A stretch of DNA of 64,000 nt from Luteolibacter sp. Y139. GTDB lineage: Bacteria; Verrucomicrobiota; Verrucomicrobiia; Verrucomicrobiales; Akkermansiaceae. The notes under the pieces were generated by a model that did not search any database, was not told where the DNA came from, and saw only the letters and a list, made by a program, of their open reading frames with translations. Of this stretch, positions 8,708 to 17,092 are shown piece by piece (within the stretch, counting starts at the first letter, position 1; every line of letters starts with the position of its first letter). Where the stretch lies: positions 310,001 through 374,000 of the forward strand of contig NZ_JBBUKT010000002.1 in NCBI RefSeq assembly GCF_038066715.1, written 5' to 3'. Made by a program: the position numbers and the translations under genes.

Positions 8708-9361
8708 CGTAATACGCTGCGAAGCGGGGGATCTTCACGGACAAAGGGAATTTCCCGGTTTGTATGGCAACTTGCGAGTGGGTGGGGCGGAGAATCGAAG
8801 CGGCCGCTCCGGCACCTACGCGATCGCGTAATGGCGAAAATGTCCGGAGTTCCTAAAAGTGCGGGCGTCTTGGAGGTCCACCCAGATTTCCATTACACCC
8901 CCTGTGCAATAATCCCCTACCCCCTACACCCCCATGACCGATCAAGAAAAGATCAGTCGCCTGGCTTCTGCCGCGACCGAATCCCCTTCGTCGTTCCCTT
9001 CGAACCCGAGTCCGATCGTTGTCGGACCCCCGTTCGCGATTCGAAAGACGCTGTGCTCAGATTGCCATGCGTCTGAGATGCCACTGCCGTTCTTCCCAAG
9101 AGTGGCATTCTATCAGGAAGCCCGCGTAATGCTGGGTGACCGCAAGACTGGACCGAACCACCGCCGCTTGCGCCCACATCAGCGGCCCACGCTGGCTGCG
9201 GCCTCGTGCTGCCTGATGTGCTCGCTGAGCGCCTTGTTCGTCACATCCCCGCGCGGTGAGGAGTCTCTCACCGCCGTGGCCCGCAATGTGATCCAAGCCA
9301 GCAGCGATGCTGGCATGATGGTGTCCAATTCGGCACCTTGAACCGGTAATTCAAGGGTGGG
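8708..9361. other. 654-bp gene-poor region; possible decayed sequence
   Basis: No frame here gives a convincing protein. The longest plus-strand frame begins with ATG at 8934 (MTDQEKISRLASAA) but loses coding character after about 40 codons. On the minus strand, the reading frame directly after the GH31 stop codon (9362-9364) stays open for a further 60 codons to a TGA at 9179-9181. Other stretches (for example one with SLAVTQHYAGF) look loosely like fragments of a recombinase, but not enough to call. A 7-bp hairpin CCTTGAA (9336-9342) / TTCAAGG (9350-9356) follows the GH31 gene but has no T-run. The region may be a decayed gene or mobile fragment, or simply long regulatory DNA. Confidence 0.3.
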
Positions 9362-11839
9362 TCAGGCTTCCACGCTGCTTTCGTGGTGCCTGCCCACCCG
9401 GACCGGTGACCATTCCAAGGTCGCGCTGCGGAAATCCCGCGGAGCCGCGACTCGGTAGCGGCCATCGTCGCCGCGCTGCGCCATGGTTTCGTGGCCGTCG
9501 ATGTTCACCGTGAGTTCGGGTTCGGCGCTGCCGATTCCGCAGAAGGTGAGGTGCACCGTTTCATAGCCCGGTGTCCATGAGCCCAGCCATTCGCGGGTCA
9601 CGGTGACGCGGCCTTCCGCGCCTTCGACGCGAAGGGTCGAGTCACGATAGACGCCTTGCTTCCATGCCTCGCCGTCGCCCTGGTCTTCGTACCAGCGGCT
9701 GGTCTCGCTGCCATTCTTCCACCATGCTCGCAACTCGGGCTCGGGGTTTGGAATCTCGCCGGTGTGTTGTTGGAGCGGCCAATGCGGGATCACCGCGCCG
9801 CCGCGTACGAAGACCGGGATGCGGTCGATGGGGCACTCGATCCAGATGTCGGTAGCCACGGCCTTCGGCCGCGAATCATCGTGGTAGGAGAACCAGTCCG
9901 CTTTCGGCAGGTAGAGGAAGCGGCCTTCCTCGCCCTCGGCCAGGATCGGCACGACGTAGAGGTGGTCTCCGAAGTAGAACTCCGCGCTGCGCCAATAGGC
10001 GTCCGGGTTCTCGTGCTCGACCAGAGGCAGCGAGCGGAGCATCGGGGTGCCGTCCTTCACATACTGCCAGAAGGCGGTGTAAACGGCGGGCAGGAGGCGG
10101 TAGCGCATCTCGATCGCGCGGCGGACGAAGTCGGTGGTGTCTTCGCCGAAGGACCAAGGTTCCTGATCGCCATGATCGCCGGAGGAGTGAGTACGGAAGA
10201 AAGGATGGAAGACCGCGAGCTGGACCCAGCGCAGGTAGAGCTCGGGCGAAGGCGTTTCGATGAAGCCGCCGATGTCCGACCCTATGAACGACATGCCGGA
10301 GGTGGCGAGCCGCTGGCACTGGGTATTCGCCATGTTCAGGTGCTCCCATGAGGCGACATTGTCACCGGTCCAACCGCAGGCGAAACGCTGCGTGCCAGCG
10401 TAGGCGGAGCGGGTGATGGAGAAGGGGCGTCTGCCATTGCCAAAGCGCCGCAGGCCCTCCTGCGTCGCGCGGATCATCTGCATTCCGTAGATATTATGCG
10501 CCTTGCGGTGGGAGCAGGGATGGCCGTCGTAGTCGTGGCGGACGTCGTGCGGGAAGGTGCCGTCTTCGAAGACCGCCGGCTCGTTCATGTCATTCCAGAT
10601 GCCGTGGACGCCGACATCTTCGATGAGGCCTTTGAATTGATCCGCCCACCAGTGGCGGACGTCGGGCTGGGTGAAGTCGGGGAAGTGGCAGAGGCCGGGC
10701 CAGACTGAGCCCTTCATGAGATTGCCGTCCTGGCGGCGGCAGAAGTAGCCCTTTTCGACGCCCTCGACCCAGACGGGATAGCCGGGATCGATCTTGAGGC
10801 CGGGATCGATGATGGCGACGGTCTTGAAGCCGTCTTGCTCAAGCTCGGCGACCATGCGCTTCGGATCGGGGAAGCGCTCGGCATCCCACGTGAAACAGCG
10901 GTAGCCGTCCATGTAGTCGATGTCCAAGTAAAGCGCGTCGCAGGGGATCTTGCGGTCGCGGAAGCCCTTGGCGATGCCGCGGAAGAGCGTTTCCGGATAG
11001 TAGCTCCACTTGCACTGGTGGTAGCCGAGTGCCCAGAGCGGCGGCATTTCCGCGAGGCCGGTGAGGCGGGTGTAGCGGCGGACCACTTCGAGCGGGGTAT
11101 CGCCGTGAATGAAGTAGTAGTTCATCTCCCCGCCCTCGGCGCGGAAGGTGGTCACGTTCGGCTTCTCGCTGCCGAAGTCGAAGCCGGTGCGGAAGGTATT
11201 GTCGAAGAAGATTCCGTAGCTGCGGCCGTGGCAGAGGCTGATATAGAAGGGGACGTTCTTGTAGAGAGGATCGGTGTGCGGGCCGTAGGCGTAGGTGTCG
11301 CTGCCCCACAGTTCGAACTGGCGGCCGCGCAGGTTAAGGTCGCAGGACTTGTCACCGAGGCCGTAGAAGTATTCGCCGTGCTGGCAGACCTTGCTCATTT
11401 TCACGACCTCGCCGCCGAAGACCTTGTTGTCCTCCCAGTGGAAGCCCTTGTCGTCCTGGCAGAGGATCTTCCCCGTGGCGGTTTCGGTGATGGTGGTCTT
11501 GAGCCCGTGGCGGGTGATGCGGATCGAGAGAGAGCCGGTCTTGATGGCGAAGCCGTCGGCGAACTCGATCAGCTCGTGGTCTGGCTGGGCGGGGGCGAAG
11601 GCCGGGTCGAGGGCGTAGGAAAAATCGTCGTCGAAACGGCCTTCGGGGGAAAATCGGAAGCGGACGATGCCCTCCGCTACCAGTTGGACGGCGAGCAGGA
11701 CGCCGTTGTCGGTCAAAAACTCGAACAGCCCGGCGCGGGGGTGCCGGGTTTCGCGGATATTTCCAGGGAAGAAGTCCGCCGCGAGCTGCGCGGTGCGGTG
11801 CTTCTCCATGTAGTTGCCGGAGAATTCGTCGGAGGCCAT
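9362..11839 (-). CDS. Glycoside hydrolase family 31 (alpha-glucosidase-like)
   Basis: 825 residues from the ATG at 11839, preferred here because the 19 residues above it (alternative ATG at 11896) are basic, proline-rich and unlike the family. Layout: an N-terminal beta sandwich to about residue 220, the TIM barrel from about 245 to 590, and two C-terminal beta domains. The GH31 catalytic nucleophile is Asp417 in WNDMNEP and the acid/base is Asp493 in WTGDN (436 and 512 from the longer start). GSDIGGF and YHQCKWSYY are also typical. These enzymes remove alpha-glucose or alpha-xylose from oligosaccharides. No signal peptide is seen, so the enzyme is probably cytoplasmic. It is divergent from a GT4 glycosyltransferase of a type often tied to alpha-glucan synthesis, which suggests, as inference only, a role in alpha-glucan turnover. 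Confidence 0.9.
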   Translation of the reverse strand: MASDEFSGNYMEKHRTAQLAADFFPGNIRETRHPRAGLFEFLTDNGVLLAVQLVAEGIVRFRFSPEGRFDDDFSYALDPAFAPAQPDHELIEFADGFAIKTGSLSIRITRHGLKTTITETATGKILCQDDKGFHWEDNKVFGGEVVKMSKVCQHGEYFYGLGDKSCDLNLRGRQFELWGSDTYAYGPHTDPLYKNVPFYISLCHGRSYGIFFDNTFRTGFDFGSEKPNVTTFRAEGGEMNYYFIHGDTPLEVVRRYTRLTGLAEMPPLWALGYHQCKWSYYPETLFRGIAKGFRDRKIPCDALYLDIDYMDGYRCFTWDAERFPDPKRMVAELEQDGFKTVAIIDPGLKIDPGYPVWVEGVEKGYFCRRQDGNLMKGSVWPGLCHFPDFTQPDVRHWWADQFKGLIEDVGVHGIWNDMNEPAVFEDGTFPHDVRHDYDGHPCSHRKAHNIYGMQMIRATQEGLRRFGNGRRPFSITRSAYAGTQRFACGWTGDNVASWEHLNMANTQCQRLATSGMSFIGSDIGGFIETPSPELYLRWVQLAVFHPFFRTHSSGDHGDQEPWSFGEDTTDFVRRAIEMRYRLLPAVYTAFWQYVKDGTPMLRSLPLVEHENPDAYWRSAEFYFGDHLYVVPILAEGEEGRFLYLPKADWFSYHDDSRPKAVATDIWIECPIDRIPVFVRGGAVIPHWPLQQHTGEIPNPEPELRAWWKNGSETSRWYEDQGDGEAWKQGVYRDSTLRVEGAEGRVTVTREWLGSWTPGYETVHLTFCGIGSAEPELTVNIDGHETMAQRGDDGRYRVAAPRDFRSATLEWSPVRVGRHHESSVEA

Positions 11840-12075
11840 GGGTGAGTCGGCGGGTTCTGGGGGTGAACGCCGTTTGGAATATAGGCTGGGAGCCACCCGC
11901 GTGCCAAGCTCCCGGAACGCGTAGCCTAGAAACTACGCAGACGGGCGGATTTTCCCGAATCGAGGGCCCTCCATGAATGCCATTCAGAAAAACTGTGTCT
12001 GTAGATGCCTCGAAATGGACTTTGGCGGGCGTTAGGCATACAGGATGCAATGCGCGTTACGTCACGCCGACACAC

Positions 12076-13401
12076 ATGAAGATCGCGATGCTGTCTTGGG
12101 AAAGCCTCCACTCGATTCCAGTCGGGGGAGGAGCCGTTCACGTCACCGAACTTGCCGCCGCCCTGGAGCGGCGGGGGCATGAGGTCCACGTTTTCACCCG
12201 CCTCGGAAAGGGGCAGACGACGGCGGCGATCATCGATGGGGTGCACTACCACCGCTGCCCGATCGAACTGCATCCGGACTTCATCACGGAGACGAATAAC
12301 ATGGGTAACGCGCTCATGTATTTCCTGGCGGCTCACGAGGTTCAGTCGGGGAAACCGTTCGACATCATCCACGGCCACGATTGGCTGTGCTCCAAGGCGG
12401 TCGCGCAGGCCAAGAACGACCATGGTCGCAAGACGGTCTTCACGATTCATTCGACGCAATTCGGCCGGACCGGAAACAACCTTCATACGGGAGTGTGTGA
12501 CCGGATCCGGGCGATCGAGCGCGAGGGCACCTATGTCGCGGATCGCGTGATCGCGGTGTCCGGCTATCTGGCGGATGAGGTGAAGTGGCAGTATGAGGTG
12601 CCGGAGTGGAAGCTGAGGGTGGTTTACAACGGCATCGATTGCGCGCGCTTCGATGATCCCATTGATCCGGCCATCTGTCGTGCGAGCTATGGGGTCGCGC
12701 CGATGGATCCGATGATTTTGTTCGTGGGCCGCATCAGCACGCAGAAGGGTCCCGATCTTTTGTTAGAGGCAATGCCTTCGATCCTCCACTACAAGCCGAA
12801 TGCGAAGGCGGTCTTCGTCGGCGGTGGTGACATGCTCGGTCATCTCCAGCACCGGGCGAAGGAACTCGGGGTGGATTTTGCGGTGAGATTTCCCGGTGCG
12901 ATGAATCCGGATGGCGATGTGATGAATCTCTTCAAGAGCGCGGACGTGGTCTGCGTGCCGAGTCGCAATGAGCCCTTTGGCATCGTGGTGCTGGAGGCAT
13001 GGGCGGCGTCGAAGCCGGTGGTGGTGACGCGCAATGGCGGGCCGCGCGACTTTGTCTCGCACGGTGAGGACGGCTACATCGTGGATGCGAGTGCGTGGGG
13101 CATTGCCGACGGCGTGAAGGCGGCGTTCTCGAACTTCGAGCACGCGCGGTGGATGGGAAGCCGGGGTCGGGTGAAGGCGGCGTATGGGTTTAGCTGGGAT
13201 ACGATCGCGGAGCAGACCGAGGCGATCTATCGGGAGATTGTGCCGGTGGGGGCTGAGGCGGAGGTGAAAGCCAAACCGGTTGATGGTGCTCTGGAGAAGA
13301 ATGCGGAGGTGCCTGTGAAGAAGGTGGGGGAAGCCAAGACGACAGCTCCGGCCGAAGTCACCAAGGTGGAGGTAACCGAGGTGAAGCAGGCAGCTAAATG
13401 A
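12076..13401 (+). CDS. GT4-family glycosyltransferase with charged C-terminal tail
   Basis: 441 residues from ATG 12076, where the standard opening MKIAMLSWESLHSIPVGGG lies. A longer frame upstream has no family similarity. Two Rossmann domains (GT-B fold): the N-terminal glycine-rich acceptor loop PVGGGAVHVTELAA, and the C-terminal donor site with VGRISTQKGPD and the E-x7-E motif in NEPFGIVVLEAW. GT4 enzymes transfer a sugar from a nucleotide donor with retention of configuration. This subgroup resembles bacterial glycogen-synthase-like GT4 proteins, but donor and acceptor are not certain. Residues about 395-441 form an unusual Lys/Glu/Ala/Val-rich tail (KAKPVDGALEKNAEVPVKKV and on) that is absent from most family members. 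The gene is divergent from GH31 and followed by repeats. Confidence 0.85.
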   Translation: MKIAMLSWESLHSIPVGGGAVHVTELAAALERRGHEVHVFTRLGKGQTTAAIIDGVHYHRCPIELHPDFITETNNMGNALMYFLAAHEVQSGKPFDIIHGHDWLCSKAVAQAKNDHGRKTVFTIHSTQFGRTGNNLHTGVCDRIRAIEREGTYVADRVIAVSGYLADEVKWQYEVPEWKLRVVYNGIDCARFDDPIDPAICRASYGVAPMDPMILFVGRISTQKGPDLLLEAMPSILHYKPNAKAVFVGGGDMLGHLQHRAKELGVDFAVRFPGAMNPDGDVMNLFKSADVVCVPSRNEPFGIVVLEAWAASKPVVVTRNGGPRDFVSHGEDGYIVDASAWGIADGVKAAFSNFEHARWMGSRGRVKAAYGFSWDTIAEQTEAIYREIVPVGAEAEVKAKPVDGALEKNAEVPVKKVGEAKTTAPAEVTKVEVTEVKQAAK

Positions 13402-13406
13402 TTTTT

Positions 13407-13490
13407 CGTAGGCGCGGTGGTGAGGCTGCGGGGGCGACCGGTGAAGCAGTCTTTGCCCTTGGCTTCCGCGTTCTTACGAACGCGCCTACG
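13407..13490. repeat. 84-bp element with inverted ends, containing copy 2 of the 28-bp repeat
   Basis: The element begins with CGTAGGCGCG (13407-13416) and ends with its exact reverse complement CGCGCCTACG (13481-13490). The right part, 13463-13490, is the second copy of the 28-bp repeat at 872-899 and holds the hairpin CGCGTTC-TTAC-GAACGCG. It starts 5 bp after the glycosyltransferase stop. Inverted ends, an internal palindrome and an intergenic position fit a REP/BIME-like element. It may also end transcription, though no T-run is seen. Confidence 0.55.
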
Positions 13491-13523
13491 GCTGGTTTGC
13501 GCGGGCTCGGCGAGATTGGACGC

Positions 13524-13578
13524 GTCGACGGGACGTCGACACCCCTTAGCCGTGTCGACAGAATGTCGACACTCCTTA
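13524..13578. repeat. GTCGAC array: four hexamers spaced 11-19-11
   Basis: GTCGAC occurs at 13524, 13535, 13554 and 13565, symmetric about position 13547. Within it GTCGACACYCCTTA is repeated directly at 13535-13548 and 13565-13578. The second copy runs into the ispH stop codon. Together with the 84-bp element, this fills the 174 bp between the convergent glycosyltransferase and ispH genes. The function is unknown; a protein-binding array or a REP-like element are both possible. Confidence 0.55.
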
Positions 13579-14799
13579 TACTGCCTTCACTTGCTCCTTC
13601 GGAACGCCGCGCATTTCGAAGATCCGGAAAATGGTGTCTTCGATCAGGTTATTCGGGCAGCTGGCGCCGGCGGTGATGCCGATGACGGCGGGAGCTTCGC
13701 CTAACAGCGCGCCGGGGTAGCCACTGGTGATCTCCGACTTTTCGTGGAGATCGAAATGGACGATCTGCTCCAGCGATTGAAGGCACTGGGCGTTGCGGAT
13801 GAAGAACGTTGGCAACGCTTGTTCGCCGATTTCCACGAGGTGGGTCGTGTTCGAGCTGTTGTAGCCGCCGACGACGAAGAGCATGTCCATCGGACGGCGC
13901 AGCATTTCGAAGAGCGCGTCCTGCCGTTCCTGGGTGGCACCGCAGATGGTGTCGAAGACTTGAAAGCTCTCCGACGAACCATCGCGAGCTACCACGGCGG
14001 CGCGGACGCGGCGTTGGATCTCCTCGGTCTCGCTCTTGAGCATGGTGGTCTGGTTCGCCACGCCGACTTTCTTCAGGTGAAGGTCGGGATCGAAGCCCGG
14101 GGAGACGGCGTGGGGGAAGCGCTTGAGCAGTGTTTCCCGGTCGCCGCCTTCGCGGATGTAGCGGCAGACGATGTCGGTTTCCTCAAGTGTGAGAACGATG
14201 AGGTAGTGGCCCTTGCCGTCCTCACCGAGCGCGCGGGAGGCGGTGGCCTGGGTTTCCTCGTGGCCGGCCTTGCCGTGAATGATCGAGGTGATGCCGTCCT
14301 TGGCGTAGCCGCGGACCCGGCGCCAGACCTTCATGACGTCGCCGCAGGTGGTATCGACCACGTAGCAGCCGAGTTCCTCGATCTTCTCCATGAAGTTCGT
14401 CGGCGCGCCGAAAGCTGGCACGATCACCACGTCCTCGGCGGTGAGTTGGTCGTAGTCGTTAGTGAGCTGTTTCCACGGCAGGGAGACGATGCCCATGTCG
14501 ACGAGCTGGCGATTCACCTCGGGATTGTGGATGATTTCGCCGATCAGGAAGATGCGGTTGTCCGGGAAGACGCGGCGGGCGGCGTAGGCGAGGTCGATCG
14601 CGCGTTCGACGCCGTAGCAGAAGCCGAACTGCTGGGCGAGGCGCACGGTGGTATTGCCGAGGGTGATCTCGCCGCCATTGGCGCGGATCCGCTCGACGAT
14701 GGACGACCGGTAGTGGCGCTCGACCTCGGCATTGACCTGGGTCATCACGTCCGGGCGGCGGACGTTCACTCGGGGGCGCTTCGGGGCGGCTTCGCTCAT
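13576..14799 (-). CDS. ispH: 4-hydroxy-3-methylbut-2-enyl diphosphate reductase (cyanobacterial/plant type)
   Basis: 407 residues from the ATG at 14799; a start 12 codons earlier (14835) is possible. IspH carries out the last step of the MEP pathway, reducing HMBPP to IPP and DMAPP with a [4Fe-4S] cluster. The three cluster cysteines are Cys61 (FGFCYGVE), Cys152 (DTTCGDV) and Cys381 (GASCPNN). The GHEETQATAS and ICGATQERQ motifs for substrate binding are also present. The protein is about 90 residues longer than the E. coli enzyme. It opens with the EVERHYRSSIVERIRANGG region typical of the long cyanobacterial and chloroplast form, so it belongs to that subgroup. It stands alone, convergent with the glycosyltransferase gene across a repeat-filled spacer. 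Confidence 0.93.
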   Translation of the reverse strand: MSEAAPKRPRVNVRRPDVMTQVNAEVERHYRSSIVERIRANGGEITLGNTTVRLAQQFGFCYGVERAIDLAYAARRVFPDNRIFLIGEIIHNPEVNRQLVDMGIVSLPWKQLTNDYDQLTAEDVVIVPAFGAPTNFMEKIEELGCYVVDTTCGDVMKVWRRVRGYAKDGITSIIHGKAGHEETQATASRALGEDGKGHYLIVLTLEETDIVCRYIREGGDRETLLKRFPHAVSPGFDPDLHLKKVGVANQTTMLKSETEEIQRRVRAAVVARDGSSESFQVFDTICGATQERQDALFEMLRRPMDMLFVVGGYNSSNTTHLVEIGEQALPTFFIRNAQCLQSLEQIVHFDLHEKSEITSGYPGALLGEAPAVIGITAGASCPNNLIEDTIFRIFEMRGVPKEQVKAV

Positions 14800-14895
14800 G
14801 CGGGGGCGATATAGCGCCGGGACGCCGGGGAACAAATCATTTCCGGACAGGAATGGGGTGCTGCCGGGACGCCCAGAGTGCCAAGGAGTTCGGAG

Positions 14896-15645
14896 TCAGA
14901 GGCCGGGGGTCCTGGCGGCCTGGCGCTCCAAATCCTCTTTCCTTCCGAGCACCGGCAGCGCCAGCAGGGAGAAAAGCACCACCGCCATGACCTGCATTCC
15001 CAGCAGATAATAGGGCCATGGGCCCATGTGATCGAGCAGGCTGGGGTTCACCGGCTTGTGGGCGGTGAAGCCGAAATTGGTGCCAAGCCATGCGTTCACT
15101 ACCATGGAGAGGAGCACGTAGAGATCTCCCAAGAGAAGGGCGGTCAGCGGGCCTTTCCACCACGGGCGTTCCGTCCGCCAGCCGCGGATGATGGGCAGGT
15201 AGAAGGCCGCTCCCACGATCGCGAAATGATGGACGAAAAAGCTGAAGAACGCGGGGTGGGGGAAGCCCACCGTGATGGCGGGGGTGAGCAGGGCCTGGAT
15301 GGTGCCTGCCAGCCCCCAGAAGTAGGTCAGCAGGCAGAGTGTCCGCTTTTCGGTAATCAGGGCGAATCCAGCGATGATGGCAGCCAGATCGCACAGCTGC
15401 AGCGGCAGCGAGCTGTCCAGATCGGGGTCGCCGTCGATGGTCAGCCACGCCGCCTGCGTGTAGCCGAAGGCCGTCAGGCAAAGGAAGGCCAGTAGTCCGC
15501 GGGCGATCCGTTCGTTCCTGCCGCCTGTTTTTCCCAAGGCGATGATCGAGGAGATGCCTGCGATCCCAGCGACCATCGCCCAGCCGTGCATGGCGGTAAA
15601 CGGATGGAACACGGGCGGCATGGGGGCAGACAATCGCTCTGGCAT
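14896..15645 (-). CDS. TIGR02206/YwaF-type integral membrane protein
   Basis: 249 residues with about six or seven hydrophobic segments and no signal peptide. Motifs typical of the YwaF/TIGR02206 family are visible: SSLPLQLCDLAAI in the third segment, TYFWGLAGTIQALLTP, FFVHHFAIVGAAFYL and the late DHMGPWPYYLLG. The conserved His in the FFVHH segment and the Trp-Gly pair are also present. The family is widespread and uncharacterised; it sits in the inner membrane. The gene lies 96 bp downstream of ispH on the same strand but is read first, so they may share transcripts. No functional link to isoprenoid synthesis is evident from sequence. Confidence 0.75.
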   Translation of the reverse strand: MPERLSAPMPPVFHPFTAMHGWAMVAGIAGISSIIALGKTGGRNERIARGLLAFLCLTAFGYTQAAWLTIDGDPDLDSSLPLQLCDLAAIIAGFALITEKRTLCLLTYFWGLAGTIQALLTPAITVGFPHPAFFSFFVHHFAIVGAAFYLPIIRGWRTERPWWKGPLTALLLGDLYVLLSMVVNAWLGTNFGFTAHKPVNPSLLDHMGPWPYYLLGMQVMAVVLFSLLALPVLGRKEDLERQAARTPGL

Positions 15646-15734
15646 CTCCTCGGCAAGCCGGGAAGGCGGATCGGGTCATGATCCGGAAGAATCCCTCGCG
15701 TCGGCTCGCCGAGGCCGCGTAATTTGCTGCCATC

Positions 15735-16595
15735 ATGAAGCGCGGCTCTCTTTTTGCGATGGTCCCTGCCGCGTCGGTGCTGCTTGCTCTCCGGTCGCAT
15801 GGCAGGCCGGTCAATCCGGATGCGCTGACCGAGGCGGGTTTCACGATTTCCGTCCAATGCTGGTCGCTGAAGGAATTCACGCTCTGGGAGGCGATCGAGA
15901 TGGCTGCCTTTGCAGGAGCCAGCGCGATCGAAGTCTTCCCGGGGCAGAAGATCGGTGGGGAGCTCGGCGGCACGAAGCTGGGTCCGGATATGAGCGATGA
16001 GCAGATCGCCACGCTGCTAGAGTATGCGAAGAAGAACGGCGTGGTCCCGGTGAGCTTTGGCGTGACCGGCATTTCCAAGCGCGAGAAGGAAGCCCGGCAG
16101 ACCTTCGAATTCGCGAAGAAGATCGGCCTCCACGGTGTGACCACCGAGTCGCTCGAGGCGCTGGATACCCTCGAGAAGCTCGCCGAGGAATACGACATCA
16201 AGGTCTGCTTCCACAATCACCCCAAGCCGACCGCGATGTGGAATCCGGACAAGACCTGGGAGGCGATCAAAGACCGCCACGAGAACATCGGCTTCTGCGC
16301 GGATGTGGGCCACTGGGCAACCTCCGGACTCGATCCCATGGAGGTGGTCAAGAAGGTCGCGCCGCGCGTCCACTCTTTCCACATGAAGGACCGGGAGGCG
16401 TTGGGCGAGTGGACTCATGACCGTCCCTTTGGCACCGGGGTGATCGACATCGCCGCGATTCTCGACGAGGCCCGCAAGCAGGGCTTCGCGGGCGACGTGA
16501 CGATCGAATACGAGCATAACTGGAAGAGCAACGTGCCGGAGATCGCCCAGTGCGTGGGCTATCTGCGCGCCTACGCGAAGATCAGGAAGGCGTAA
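15735..16595 (+). CDS. Exported sugar phosphate isomerase/epimerase-type TIM barrel
   Basis: 286 residues. The AP-endonuclease-2/xylose-isomerase-like barrel is complete: SVQCWSLKEFTLWEAIEM at strand 1, GASAIEVFPG, VCFHNHP, FCADVGHW, VHSFHMKD and VTIEYEH at the last strand. The metal ligands of the family are visible (Glu in IEVFPG and TIEYEH, His/Asp in FHNHP, DVGH and HMKD). The first ~24 residues (MKRGSLFAMVPAASVLLALR) resemble a signal peptide, so the protein may be periplasmic, as is common in Verrucomicrobia. The substrate is not predictable; relatives act on sugars, inositols and hydroxypyruvate. A second member of the superfamily is encoded at 21777-22658 and lacks the signal. Confidence 0.8.
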   Translation: MKRGSLFAMVPAASVLLALRSHGRPVNPDALTEAGFTISVQCWSLKEFTLWEAIEMAAFAGASAIEVFPGQKIGGELGGTKLGPDMSDEQIATLLEYAKKNGVVPVSFGVTGISKREKEARQTFEFAKKIGLHGVTTESLEALDTLEKLAEEYDIKVCFHNHPKPTAMWNPDKTWEAIKDRHENIGFCADVGHWATSGLDPMEVVKKVAPRVHSFHMKDREALGEWTHDRPFGTGVIDIAAILDEARKQGFAGDVTIEYEHNWKSNVPEIAQCVGYLRAYAKIRKA

Positions 16596-16672
16596 GCCAT
16601 TGAAAATGGACGGGGAATTGGAACGGCTATTTCTTTCCCCGCCCGCCTTCCCGTGGTAGTTCCGTCACTGCC

Positions 16673-17092
16673 ATGAGTGATCCCTATTTGCCGCCGTCCG
16701 AGCCCGCGTCTGTCGCTCTGCCGCAGTCCGGGCTTTCCAATGAAGAGCGCACCTGGGCTTTGGTCGCGCATCTTTCCGCACTGTCTGCCTATCTGACCGG
16801 ATTCGGGATGATCCTGGGGCCCTTGGTCGTGTGGTTGATCAACAAGGACAGCAAACCCTTTGCCGCGGAGCAGGCGAAAGAGGCGCTCAATTTCAACATT
16901 TCATGGCTGCTGTGGGGAATCCTTTGGGGTGTGGCCGCCTTCATCCTCACCTTCGTTCTTGTCGGCATCCTGATGTGGATCGCGTTTGCCTTCTTCGGAG
17001 TCGTGTGGACCATCCTCTGCATCATCGGCGGGATTAAGGCGAATGAAGGCGTGGCCTACCGCTATCCGCTGACGATCCGTTTCATTTCGTGA
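16673..17092 (+). CDS. DUF4870 membrane protein
   Basis: 139 residues. A soluble N-terminus of about 25 residues is followed by the DUF4870 pattern: NEERTWALVAHLSAL, a first membrane segment, PLVVWLINKD, and FAAEQAKEALNFNISW. Two more hydrophobic segments follow (residues about 80-130), then a short YRYPLTIRFI tail. The family is a small inner-membrane protein of unknown role related to the Tic20-like fold. Its stop overlaps the GTG start of the next gene by 4 bp (GTGA), so the two are likely translationally coupled, though the functional connection is not known. Confidence 0.85.
   Translation: MSDPYLPPSEPASVALPQSGLSNEERTWALVAHLSALSAYLTGFGMILGPLVVWLINKDSKPFAAEQAKEALNFNISWLLWGILWGVAAFILTFVLVGILMWIAFAFFGVVWTILCIIGGIKANEGVAYRYPLTIRFIS

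Noticed and set aside
8953-9296. Possible tyrosine-recombinase fragment (SLAVTQHYAGF) on the minus strand
   Set aside because: Only a short loose resemblance; the conserved Arg/His/Arg/Tyr set of integrases cannot be seen.
8934-9341. 135-codon plus-strand ORF (MTDQEKISRLASAA)
   Set aside because: The start looks plausible, but the rest lacks a consistent codon pattern and similarity I can recognise, so it is only mentioned in the region entry.
10835-11845. 336-codon plus-strand frame opposite the GH31 gene
   Set aside because: It is antisense to a well-supported GH31 gene with catalytic motifs.
13744-14814. 356-codon plus-strand frame opposite ispH
   Set aside because: It is the antisense of a clear ispH with all three cluster cysteines; composition (Asp/Val/Leu/Ala) is typical of antisense frames in GC-rich DNA.
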